A stretch of 19,649 bases of DNA from SIG455 sp045659025 (lineage in GTDB: Bacteria > Bacillota > Clostridia > UMGS1810), in contig JAZOWA010000036.1 in the NCBI GenBank assembly GCA_045659025.1, positions 1 through 19,649 of the forward strand. Reading direction: 5' to 3'. Under the pieces are notes generated by a model. That model did no database searches. It saw only the letters and a list, made by a program, of their open reading frames with translations, and was not told the origin of the DNA. Numbering within the stretch: position 1 is the first letter of the stretch; each line of letters opens with the position of its first letter. Of this stretch, positions 12,988-19,649 are shown piece by piece. A program made the translations under genes and the position numbers.

Positions 12988-13722
12988 ATGACAGAAGATA
13001 AAATGCGATTGCAAAAATATCTTGCTCTTTGCGGAGTAGCTTCCCGCAGAGCAGCAGAAAAACATATTACTGACGGGCGGGTTGCGGTTAATGGTGTCAC
13101 CATCACCGAGCTCGGCACAAAGGTATCTTATAAAGATAAGGTTACCTTTAATGGCAGACCTGTCACCCTGGAAGAAGATAAAATCTATATCGCCCTTAAT
13201 AAGCCTACAGGTGTTTTGAGTTCTGCATCTGACGACAGGGGCAGAAAGACTGTTGTGGATTTGGTAAAGGAAGATTTTCCTTCGTCGGTTCGTCTTTATC
13301 CGGTAGGTCGTCTTGATTACGACACCGAGGGGTTGATATTTTTAACCAATGACGGTGACTTTACATACGCAGTTACACACCCCAAACACACCATAAATAA
13401 AACTTACGAGGCGATAATTAATGGTCGTCTCAACGAGGATGAGACGGTTGCTCTTTGCAGAGGAGTAGACATAGGTGACTTTGTCACTTCCCCTGCAATA
13501 ATGGATATCGTAAGGGAAGAGAAAGAGAAGTCTGTGATTCACATCACCATTCATGAAGGCAAAAACCGACAGGTCAGACGGATGTTTGAAGCGGTGGGGC
13601 ATAGAGTCCTCAAACTCAAAAGAATCTCTGTCGGAAAGGTCAAATTGGGTAGCCTCAAGGTTGGTAAATGGAGAGAACTTACCGAAGGTGAGATTAAATC
13701 CTTGAAAGGAACATTAAAATGA
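12988..13722 (+). CDS. rluB: 23S rRNA pseudouridine synthase, RluB family
   Basis: RluB-type enzymes isomerise a uridine near the peptidyl-transferase centre of 23S rRNA to pseudouridine. The 244-residue protein has an N-terminal S4 RNA-binding domain (MRLQKYLALCGVASRRAAE, residues 6-24, through ~62). The catalytic domain carries NKPTG (71-75) and the active-site motif GRLDYDTEGL (107-116, D110), with GKNRQVRRM further on. I choose ATG 12988: AAGAGGA lies 6 bases upstream, whereas ATG 12982 directly abuts that site. It lies 18 bases after the D,D-carboxypeptidase gene and overlaps the next gene by ATGA. RluB against RluE/RsuA specificity cannot be settled by eye; the scpB-linked clostridial position favours RluB. 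Confidence 0.93.
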   Translation: MTEDKMRLQKYLALCGVASRRAAEKHITDGRVAVNGVTITELGTKVSYKDKVTFNGRPVTLEEDKIYIALNKPTGVLSSASDDRGRKTVVDLVKEDFPSSVRLYPVGRLDYDTEGLIFLTNDGDFTYAVTHPKHTINKTYEAIINGRLNEDETVALCRGVDIGDFVTSPAIMDIVREEKEKSVIHITIHEGKNRQVRRMFEAVGHRVLKLKRISVGKVKLGSLKVGKWRELTEGEIKSLKGTLK

Positions 13723-14078
13723 TTACGATTTTACCTGATGATAATTACAGAAATTGTAGTTTTATAGAGAAAGAGTATGATAGCGACGTATTTGTGCTCA
13801 CTGCCAGAGATGGTGATGAATGTCTCGGTTACGGTGCTGTTGCTTTGACGGCAGACAGAGCCGATATTGTGGACGTAATAACCGCTTGCGGTATGGAAAG
13901 TCTGGAACACGGTATTTTCAAAGCACTTATGAATTTTGCGGAGCGTCGCAGTATATATGATTGCTATTGCTCACTGGACAAGTCGGTAATGCTTCGTCGC
14001 CTTGGATTTGAGAAGGTGGAAGAGGGGAGTGACTTGCAGTATGTGAGTTTGCAGGGGTATTTTGATAAACATTGCTGA
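13719..14078 (+). CDS. Small GNAT-like protein
   Basis: The 119-residue product has the secondary-structure order of a compact GCN5-related N-acetyltransferase fold: CLGYGAVALTADRADIVDVI (strands 2-4), a helix MESLEHGIFKALMNFAERR, and MLRRLGFEKVEE, the usual C-terminal element of GNATs. The acetyl-CoA Q/R-x-x-G-x-G/A loop is not recognisable, so it may be a degenerate or non-catalytic member. It starts in an ATGA overlap with the pseudouridine synthase stop, so translation is coupled. Substrate unknown. Confidence 0.7.
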   Translation: MITILPDDNYRNCSFIEKEYDSDVFVLTARDGDECLGYGAVALTADRADIVDVITACGMESLEHGIFKALMNFAERRSIYDCYCSLDKSVMLRRLGFEKVEEGSDLQYVSLQGYFDKHC

Positions 14079-14216
14079 ATGTAAAATAAAAAAGGAAAGC
14101 GAAGTTTTTTGTCGAAATAATCTAGATATAGCGAAGTTTGTGTTGACTGTATAAATACTGCTTCGTTTCTGATTTGTTTTTAATTAAAATTTCAATATAT
14201 TGAAAGAGGTGAGAAT
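14079..14216 (+). promoter_or_regulatory. Candidate control region of the decarboxylase operon
   Basis: No gene is visible. AGCGAAGTTT occurs twice, at 14098-14107 and 14130-14139, 32 bases apart (three helical turns), and GCTTCG recurs in the opposite sense near 14160-14165. A -10-like TATAAA (14150-14155) has no good -35, which would suit an activator-dependent promoter. No terminator was found for the upstream genes, so read-through is possible. Confidence 0.3.
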
Positions 14217-14570
14217 ATGAATTTTTTCTCTATGTACTATGAGAACGTCATTTCAAACGTGGATTGGGTACAGGCGTTGCTCATCTTCGTTCTTGGCGTA
14301 GCCACCGTATTTGCCGTTCTCGCTGTATTGTGGGGCATACTGGCTTGTATGAAGCTTGTATTTGCCAAGGCGGATAAGCCCTCTGAGGCAGCCGTTTCCA
14401 AGGCGGAGACCTCTGCTTCTGCCAAAGCAGAACGCAAGATGACTCCTCCTGTAAAGGTAGCCACTTCGGCTCCTGAGAACAAGGATGAACTTGTTGCAAT
14501 CTTTACTGCCGCAGTCAATGCGATTGACGGCTCAACTAACCTTAGGGTTAAATCTTACAAAAAACTTTAA
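14217..14570 (+). CDS. oadG: OadG-family gamma subunit of Na+-translocating decarboxylase
   Basis: OadG subunits are small single-span proteins that hold the decarboxylase complex together and help bind the alpha subunit. The 117-residue product has one strong membrane helix at ~18-47 (VQALLIFVLGVATVFAVLAV, then WGILACMKLVF). An Ala/Lys/Ser-rich flexible linker (~50-90) follows, and the conserved C-terminal cytoplasmic tail DELVAIFTAAVNAI...LRVKSYKKL ends it. AGAGGTGAG lies just before ATG 14217. It is the first gene of the decarboxylase operon; the sequence alone cannot say which acyl substrate the complex uses, and the alpha subunit suggests oxaloacetate. Confidence 0.88.
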   Translation: MNFFSMYYENVISNVDWVQALLIFVLGVATVFAVLAVLWGILACMKLVFAKADKPSEAAVSKAETSASAKAERKMTPPVKVATSAPENKDELVAIFTAAVNAIDGSTNLRVKSYKKL

Positions 14571-14598
14571 TCAGTATATGACAGAAAGGAATTTTGAT

Positions 14599-14955
14599 AT
14601 GAGAAAGTTTAATATAAGCGTTAATGGTACTCTTTATGAGGTAGAAGTTGAAGAAATCGGCGGCAGCGCAAAAGCTGCTCCCGCCACAGCACCCGTTTCC
14701 ACCCCCGCACCTGCTCCTGCACCTGCTGCAGCACCTGCAGGCGGCACAGCAGTAGCTGCTCCCATGCCCGGTAACATCATCGACGTAAAAGTAAAAGTAG
14801 GTGATACTGTGGCAGAGGGTGACGTTCTTTGCATTCTTGAAGCAATGAAGATGGAGAACGAGATCATGGCTCCCAAGGCAGGCACAGTTACTGCAGTTAA
14901 CACTTCAAAGGGTGCAACCGTTAACACCGGTGATGCTCTTGTTTCTATTAACTGA
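14599..14955 (+). CDS. Free biotin carboxyl carrier subunit of the decarboxylase
   Basis: This 118-residue protein shuttles the carboxyl group from the alpha subunit to the membrane beta subunit on a covalent biotin. It has a short N-terminal part (MRKFNISVNGTLYEVEVEEI), a Pro/Ala-rich swinging linker (~25-48) and a biotinyl domain (~52-118). The biotinylation motif is EAMKMEN, with biotinylated K84. I begin at ATG 14599, with AAAGGA 8 bases upstream; longer readings run back through the oadG end. It sits between oadG and oadB, 17 bases before the latter. Comparable separate carriers occur in clostridial and Veillonella-type decarboxylases. Confidence 0.95.
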   Translation: MRKFNISVNGTLYEVEVEEIGGSAKAAPATAPVSTPAPAPAPAAAPAGGTAVAAPMPGNIIDVKVKVGDTVAEGDVLCILEAMKMENEIMAPKAGTVTAVNTSKGATVNTGDALVSIN

Positions 14956-14972
14956 TTGGCGGTGAATAAATA

Positions 14973-16190
14973 ATGTTTGAGACTTTCATAAACGGCATTG
15001 GAGAGTTTTTGTCCTCCACCGGTTTCGCCCATATGTTCGATGATGGATTTTTCAAAATCGTTGACGGCGGTATTTCTGGTGCAGTTGGTACAATCATTAT
15101 GCTCACCGTTGCCTGTGTCCTTTTATATCTTGCGATAGTTAAGAAGTTTGAGCCGTTGCTCCTTCTTCCCATCGCTTTTGGTATGCTTATAGCCAATATC
15201 CCCAATGCAGGTCTTTTCCACAGTGAATGGTATACTGTTAAGGACATTGATTTTGGCACCATTCTTGCTAAAGGCGGTTTGCTCGATCTTTTGTACTTAG
15301 GTGTTAAACTTGGTATTTATCCGCCTCTTATCTTCCTTGGCGTTGGTGCGATGACGGATTTTTCACCCCTTATTGCTAACCCCAAGAGTCTCCTTTTGGG
15401 TGCAGCAGCACAGATAGGTGTTTTTGTTACCTTCTTCGGCGCACTCCTTCTTGGCTTCTCTATGGAAGAAGCATGCTCAATCGGCATCATCGGTGGTGCG
15501 GATGGTCCTACAGCCATCTATGTTACCAAGACATTGGCAGCTCACTTGCTCCCTGCGATTGCCGTTGCCGCATATTCATATATGGCGCTCATTCCCGTAA
15601 TTCAGCCTCCTATTATGAAGGCCCTCACCACCAAGGAAGAGCGTATGATCGTTATGGAACAGCTCCGTCCCGTAAGCAAGACAGAGAAGATTATATTCCC
15701 GATTCTCGTTGCAGGTATAGTATCATTGATTCTTCCCGATGCAGCTGCCCTCGTTGGTATGCTTATGCTCGGTAACTTGGCAAAAGAATGTGGCGTAGTT
15801 GATCGCATTAGCAAGACCGCACAGAATGAGCTTATGAATATCGTAACCATTTTCTTGGGTCTTACAGTTGGTGCTACTGCTACTGCAAGTTCATTCCTCA
15901 GAATTCAGACACTTATGATTATTGCTCTCGGACTTGTAGCATTTTGTATTTCAACTGCCGGCGGTGTTATCTTCGGTAAGATTATGTGCAAAGTAACCGG
16001 TGGCAAGATCAATCCCCTTATTGGTTCGGCGGGTGTATCAGCCGTTCCTATGGCGGCACGTGTGTCACAGATGGTAGGACAGAAGGAGAACCCCTCCAAC
16101 TTCCTCCTCATGCACGCAATGGGTCCCAATGTTGCAGGTGTTATCGGTTCTGCCGTTGCGGCGGGTGTATTCCTTTCAATGGTAGGTTAA
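14973..16190 (+). CDS. oadB: Na+-translocating decarboxylase beta subunit
   Basis: The beta subunit is the membrane engine that decarboxylates carboxybiotin and exports Na+ in return. The 405-residue protein is highly hydrophobic with about nine to eleven spans. It carries the family hallmarks GVGAMTDFSPLIANP (123-137) and GGADGPTAIYVT (174-185), where D177 corresponds to the Na+-binding Asp203 of the Klebsiella enzyme. The C-terminal part GSAGVSAVPMAARVSQ and HAMGPNVAGVIGSAVAAG is also family-typical. GGCGGTGA precedes ATG 14973. It is followed by the alpha subunit after 14 bases. Oxaloacetate, methylmalonyl-CoA and glutaconyl-CoA pumps share this subunit, so the substrate is assigned from the alpha subunit. 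Confidence 0.96.
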   Translation: MFETFINGIGEFLSSTGFAHMFDDGFFKIVDGGISGAVGTIIMLTVACVLLYLAIVKKFEPLLLLPIAFGMLIANIPNAGLFHSEWYTVKDIDFGTILAKGGLLDLLYLGVKLGIYPPLIFLGVGAMTDFSPLIANPKSLLLGAAAQIGVFVTFFGALLLGFSMEEACSIGIIGGADGPTAIYVTKTLAAHLLPAIAVAAYSYMALIPVIQPPIMKALTTKEERMIVMEQLRPVSKTEKIIFPILVAGIVSLILPDAAALVGMLMLGNLAKECGVVDRISKTAQNELMNIVTIFLGLTVGATATASSFLRIQTLMIIALGLVAFCISTAGGVIFGKIMCKVTGGKINPLIGSAGVSAVPMAARVSQMVGQKENPSNFLLMHAMGPNVAGVIGSAVAAGVFLSMVG

Positions 16191-16204
16191 TGGAGGTATA
16201 GATA

Positions 16205-17596
16205 ATGGCAAAAGTAGGCATTACAGAAACTGTCCTTCGTGATGCGCATCAGTCTTTGATTGCCACACGTATGACTACGGAGCAGATGCTCCCGATTATA
16301 GAAAAGATGGATAAAGTCGGCTATCACTCTTTGGAAGCATGGGGTGGAGCTACTTTCGATTCTTGTCTCCGTTTTCTTAACGAAGATCCATGGGACAGAT
16401 TGAGAAAGATTAAAGATAAAGCAAAGAATACTCCTTTGCAGATGCTTTTCCGTGGACAGAACATCCTCGGCTATCGTCACTATGCAGACGATGTGGTTGA
16501 ATATTTCGTGCAGAAATCCATCGCCAACGGTATCAATATAATTAGAATTTTTGATGCTCTCAATGATGTTCGCAATCTGCAGACCGCTATCAACGCTACA
16601 AAGAAAGAGGGCGGACACGTTCAGGCGGCCATTTCATATACCATAAGCCCTGTTCACGACATTCCCTTCTTTGTAAACCTTGCAAAAGAGTATGAAAACT
16701 GCGGTGCAGACTCAATCTGTATCAAGGATATGGCGGGTCTTTTGATTCCTTATGAGGCAGAGAAACTCGTTAAAGAGCTAAAATCAGCGGTTAATATCCC
16801 GATTCAGCTCCATACCCACTATACTAGTGGTGTGGCATCAATGACGTATCTCAAAGCAATTGAGGCGGGTGTTGACGTAGTTGACTGCGCAATGTCACCT
16901 CTTGCTATGGGTACCAGCCAGCCTGCTACAGAGCCTTTGGTAAAAACTCTGGAAGGCACTCCCTATGATACGGGTATCGATATTGATGCACTTACCGAGA
17001 TTGCAGATTACTTCAGACCCTTGAGAGATAAATCCCTTGAAAGCGGACTCATGAGCACCAAGGTATTGGGCGTTGATATCAACACACTCAAGTATCAGGT
17101 ACCCGGCGGTATGCTTTCTAACCTTGTTTCTCAGCTTAAACAGCAGAATGCTGAGGATAAATTTGACGAAGTGCTCAAGGAAATCCCACGTGTTCGTGAG
17201 GATTTGGGATGGCTTCCTCTTGTTACTCCCACAAGCCAGATTGTAGGTACTCAGGCGGTACTCAATGTACTTATGGGTGAGCGCTATAAGATGGTATCTA
17301 AGGAGACAAAGGGTATTGTACGTGGTGAATACGGCAGAACTCCCGTTCCGATTTCCGATGAATTCCGCAAGAAGATTATTGGTGATGAAGAACCCATCAC
17401 ATACCGTCCTGCCGATAAGATTGCACCTGAGCTTGATAAACTAAGAGAGCAGTGCAAAGAATATATGCAGCAGGATGAAGATGTGCTTTCTTATGCGCTC
17501 TTTGATCAGGTTGCGACAAAATACTTTGAATACAGAAAAGGTCCTCAGGTTTGTGAGGTAGATCCTGCATCTGTCACTGTTACTGAAGTTTTATAA
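16205..17596 (+). CDS. oadA: Oxaloacetate decarboxylase-type alpha subunit lacking biotin domain
   Basis: The alpha subunit is the cytoplasmic carboxyltransferase that moves CO2 from oxaloacetate to biotin, leaving pyruvate. The 463-residue protein has the TIM-barrel with ETVLRDAHQSLIATR (metal ligand D13), CIKDMAG (K174, the lysine carbamylated in the family) and QLHTHYTSG (metal ligands H203 and H205). The conserved C-terminal helical part (EDVLSYALFDQVATKYFEYR) follows. Klebsiella OadA is near 595 residues because it ends in a biotin domain; here that domain is absent and supplied by the gene at 14599. GGAGG lies shortly before ATG 16205. A related possibility is the 5S transcarboxylase subunit, but the beta and gamma neighbours point to the Na+ pump. 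Confidence 0.93.
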   Translation: MAKVGITETVLRDAHQSLIATRMTTEQMLPIIEKMDKVGYHSLEAWGGATFDSCLRFLNEDPWDRLRKIKDKAKNTPLQMLFRGQNILGYRHYADDVVEYFVQKSIANGINIIRIFDALNDVRNLQTAINATKKEGGHVQAAISYTISPVHDIPFFVNLAKEYENCGADSICIKDMAGLLIPYEAEKLVKELKSAVNIPIQLHTHYTSGVASMTYLKAIEAGVDVVDCAMSPLAMGTSQPATEPLVKTLEGTPYDTGIDIDALTEIADYFRPLRDKSLESGLMSTKVLGVDINTLKYQVPGGMLSNLVSQLKQQNAEDKFDEVLKEIPRVREDLGWLPLVTPTSQIVGTQAVLNVLMGERYKMVSKETKGIVRGEYGRTPVPISDEFRKKIIGDEEPITYRPADKIAPELDKLREQCKEYMQQDEDVLSYALFDQVATKYFEYRKGPQVCEVDPASVTVTEVL

Positions 17597-17604
17597 TGAA
17601 ATAT

Positions 17605-17634
17605 ATATGACGGATGTTTTTTCATCCGTCATAT
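17605..17634 (+). other. Perfect stem-loop between oadA and hslO
   Basis: A perfect 12-bp stem ATATGACGGATG / CATCCGTCATAT has a loop of six T. There is no T-run after it, so it is not a classic terminator. It sits 9 bases after the oadA stop and 19 bases before ATG 17654 and may be a processing or stability element ending the decarboxylase message. Confidence 0.55.
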
Positions 17635-17653
17635 GCTGTAGTGGAGAATTTAT

Positions 17654-18544
17654 ATGAACAAAGATTATATCATCCGTGCCGTTACGGCAGATGGTGCGCT
17701 TCGTGCCTTTGCCGCAGATACTACTAACCTTGCCAATGAGGCACATAGAAAGCATAAGACATATCCCATAGCCTCTGCGGCATTAGGCAGATTGCTTACC
17801 GCCGCTTCCATGATGGGTACAATGCTAAAATCCAAGGGTGATACTATCACTCTTCAACTTACGGGGAATGGCCCTATAGGCCGTGTCATGGCTGTGTCGG
17901 ATTTCGAGGGCAATGTAAAGGGTTATGTGGACAACCCCTTGGTAGATCTTCCCAATAACGACGCCGGCAAGCTTAATGTAGGGGCTGCGGTAGGCAAAGA
18001 TGGTTTTCTTACTGTTATCCGTGATTTCGGTTTGAAAGAACCCTATGTGGGTAAAGTTCCATTAGTAAGCGGTGAAATAGGGGATGACCTCACCTCATAC
18101 TTTGCCATTTCCGAGCAAACCCCTTCTTGTGTAGGTGTAGGTGTGCTGGTGGATGTGGATTTGTCTGTAAAGTGTTCTGGCGGTTTTATTGTTCAGGTTA
18201 TGCCTGAGGCAACGGATGCTGATATTGATAAACTTGAGTCAAATATTAATTCTATTAAGTCAGTCACCACACTTATGAATGAGGGTAAAACTCCTGAAGA
18301 CATTCTTGGACTTGTTCTTGATGGATTTGAATATTCCATAACCGACAGAAACGAAGTAGAATACAGATGCGATTGCTCACAGGAAAGAGTAGAACGCGCT
18401 ATAATCTCTCTTGGCAAAACCGAGATAAAGAAAATCATAGACGAAGACGGCTCTGCCGAACTTACTTGCCATTTCTGCGACAGCATCTATAAGTTTGACA
18501 GAGACAAACTCACCGAACTTTTGGATGTTGCGGTGAGAGAATAA
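17654..18544 (+). CDS. hslO: Redox-regulated chaperone Hsp33
   Basis: Hsp33 is a cytoplasmic holdase that is inactive while its C-terminal zinc centre is reduced and becomes active on oxidative unfolding. The 296-residue protein has the N-terminal core domain (RAVTADGALRAFAADT at 8-23, then LTGNGPIGRVMAVSDFEGNVKGYV) and GVGVLVDVDLSVKCSGGFIVQVMP in the middle. The C-terminal redox switch is C239-x-C241 and C272-x2-C275, matching the family's CxC / CxxC zinc ligands exactly. ATG 17654 is preceded by a GTGGAG site. No promoter of its own is evident; it may be read from the decarboxylase operon or from a weak promoter behind the stem-loop. Confidence 0.97.
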   Translation: MNKDYIIRAVTADGALRAFAADTTNLANEAHRKHKTYPIASAALGRLLTAASMMGTMLKSKGDTITLQLTGNGPIGRVMAVSDFEGNVKGYVDNPLVDLPNNDAGKLNVGAAVGKDGFLTVIRDFGLKEPYVGKVPLVSGEIGDDLTSYFAISEQTPSCVGVGVLVDVDLSVKCSGGFIVQVMPEATDADIDKLESNINSIKSVTTLMNEGKTPEDILGLVLDGFEYSITDRNEVEYRCDCSQERVERAIISLGKTEIKKIIDEDGSAELTCHFCDSIYKFDRDKLTELLDVAVRE

Positions 18545-18620
18545 GAGTAATAACTGATTGAACTGCACATACTTTTATAGTTGATTAATAATATATGTGC
18601 TTACGAATTGAGGCGATGAT

Positions 18621-19649
18621 ATGAACGGTTTTTTCAAAGACCCTGCGAAACTTCTTATGCAGACATTGCTGGTAGTAATAGCTTTGGTGGCGGCGTATTT
18701 TGTTTTGCCATATGTTTTTGCATGTGCGGTGCCATTTGTTGTGGCGTATGCCATCTCTAAACTGATTGTTCCTATGGCAGATTTTCTTACTCACAAATTC
18801 AAGTTTCCCAATCGTCTTGCCGTAATAATCGTAATGCTTATTCTGATAGGTATATTAGGACTTATGGTGTTTACAATATTCTATCAGGGCGTATATGAAT
18901 TGCAGAGATTTTCCTATATTATTCCTGCGATTATTGAAGGCAATTTCGAGCTTCCTGGCTGGATAAACAAAGTCACAGATTTTTATCATACGCTTCCTCA
19001 GTCAATGCAGGAATTTATCATAATGGTATCCAATAACTTCAGAGCAAATCTCTATACCATTGTAGAGCCGGCTACCCAAGCGGTTATAAATGCCGCTACC
19101 AAGGTAGCTAAAGCGTTGCCTAATCTCTTTATTTTCACCGTCGTGCTTATTCTGGCCACATACTTTATGTGTAAAGATACCAGAAAGATAAGAAAGATTA
19201 TAAGAGAACTCGTCCCTCAATCCGTATTGTGCAGACTTGTGTTTGTAAAAAACGACCTCGTTAAGGCTTGTGGCGGTTACATCAAGGCGCAGTTGATTCT
19301 TATGGGAGTCACTTTCGTCATATTACTTGCAGGATTTTCAATCCTTGGAGTCGACACTGCGGCATTTGTGGCTTTCGTTGTATCACTGATTGACCTTATC
19401 CCTGTTCTTGGCACTGGTACTGTGTTGATACCTTGGGCAATATTTTCTCTGTTTTCAGGTAAATACTTTTTTGCAGCAGGACTGGTCATAATTTATGTGA
19501 TTGCATTCCTCATCCGTCGTCTATCCGAACCCAAGATAGTCAGCACACAGATCGGATTGAGTCCGCTTCTTACTTTGATATCGGTTTATGCAGGATATAA
19601 ACTCATTGGTATCATGGGTATGATTTTAGGCCCTATCCTTGCTATTATA
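18621..19649 (+). CDS. AI-2E/YtvI-family membrane protein, 3'-truncated by the window edge
   Basis: The frame from ATG 18621 stays open for 343 codons to the last base, so the gene continues beyond the window. The product is a multi-span membrane protein of the AI-2E transporter (UPF0118/PerM) family. Two N-terminal spans (~12-45), a third (~64-88), a long extracytoplasmic segment (~90-165), then a span ending in TYFMCKD and further spans are visible. The conserved SLIDLIPVLGTGTVLIPW lies near 254-271, followed by RRLSEPKIVSTQIGLSP. The Cys/Lys/Asp segment after the fourth span and the sporulation-gene company resemble the YtvI subgroup of sporulation membrane proteins. The upstream ribosome binding site is weak (TGAGGCGATGAT). 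Substrate unknown. Confidence 0.88.
   Translation, partial: MNGFFKDPAKLLMQTLLVVIALVAAYFVLPYVFACAVPFVVAYAISKLIVPMADFLTHKFKFPNRLAVIIVMLILIGILGLMVFTIFYQGVYELQRFSYIIPAIIEGNFELPGWINKVTDFYHTLPQSMQEFIIMVSNNFRANLYTIVEPATQAVINAATKVAKALPNLFIFTVVLILATYFMCKDTRKIRKIIRELVPQSVLCRLVFVKNDLVKACGGYIKAQLILMGVTFVILLAGFSILGVDTAAFVAFVVSLIDLIPVLGTGTVLIPWAIFSLFSGKYFFAAGLVIIYVIAFLIRRLSEPKIVSTQIGLSPLLTLISVYAGYKLIGIMGMILGPILAII

Noticed and set aside
14485..14598. Upstream extension of the biotin carrier to 14485
   Set aside because: The extension runs through the end of oadG in another frame with no family resemblance; ATG 14599 has a good ribosome binding site and gives a normal carrier N-terminus.
18565..18600. GCACATA / TATGTGC inverted repeat after hslO as a terminator
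   Set aside because: Only 7 bp with a 22-base loop and no T-run; too weak to call.

Overview
The window looks like chromosome of a spore-forming, Gram-positive clostridial (Firmicutes) bacterium. It carries an alpha/beta-type small acid-soluble spore protein, a YtfJ/GerW-type sporulation protein, a YtvI-like membrane protein, a T-box in front of pheST, and a split Na+-translocating decarboxylase. An Oscillospirales-like gut lineage is a guess from gene order, not something the sequence proves. All complete protein genes are on the + strand; only one tRNA-Ser and one tRNA-Ser fragment are on the - strand.

Positions 1-1310 are accessory in character. They hold the 3' part of an unrecognised AT-rich gene, an overlapping 56-codon zinc-ribbon/membrane peptide gene, a bidirectional terminator, an intact tRNA-Ser(CGA) on the - strand, about 170 bp rich in short palindromes, and then the 5' half of a second tRNA-Ser, also with a CGA anticodon, that stops being tRNA-like just past its anticodon loop. 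The most economical reading is the end of an integrative element that split a host tRNA-Ser and carries an intact tRNA-Ser(CGA) beside the junction. That reading is an inference, and it predicts what should lie beyond the left edge.

Positions 1379-2611 hold mntP (Mn2+ exporter) with a strong promoter, tRNA-Leu(UAG) with a very strong terminator, and a perfect 92-bp direct repeat. The repeat copies the tRNA-Leu 3' end and its terminator, and its two copies are separated by 105 bp made largely of three hairpins. Positions 2612-4758 hold a two-OB-fold SSB-like protein, a SASP with a SigG-like promoter, and an exported protein built from DUF2680-like repeats.

Positions 4787-8581 are the pheST operon, with a consensus promoter, a T-box leader with a UUC specifier candidate, and a terminator. 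A second consensus promoter at 8627 starts a long co-directional run: site-2 protease, scpA, scpB, DUF2953 protein, ytfJ. A stem-loop overlapping the next ribosome binding site leads into a DacF-type D,D-carboxypeptidase, a RluB-family pseudouridine synthase and a small GNAT-like protein. This links chromosome segregation, sporulation and wall remodelling genes in an order known from clostridia.

Positions 14217-17596 encode a biotin-dependent Na+-pumping decarboxylase as four separate polypeptides: OadG-like gamma, free biotin carrier, beta and alpha. The alpha subunit has no biotin domain of its own, so the free carrier should shuttle CO2 from alpha to the membrane beta subunit, which couples decarboxylation to Na+ export. 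The window ends with hslO (Hsp33) and a 3'-truncated AI-2E/YtvI-family membrane protein gene.
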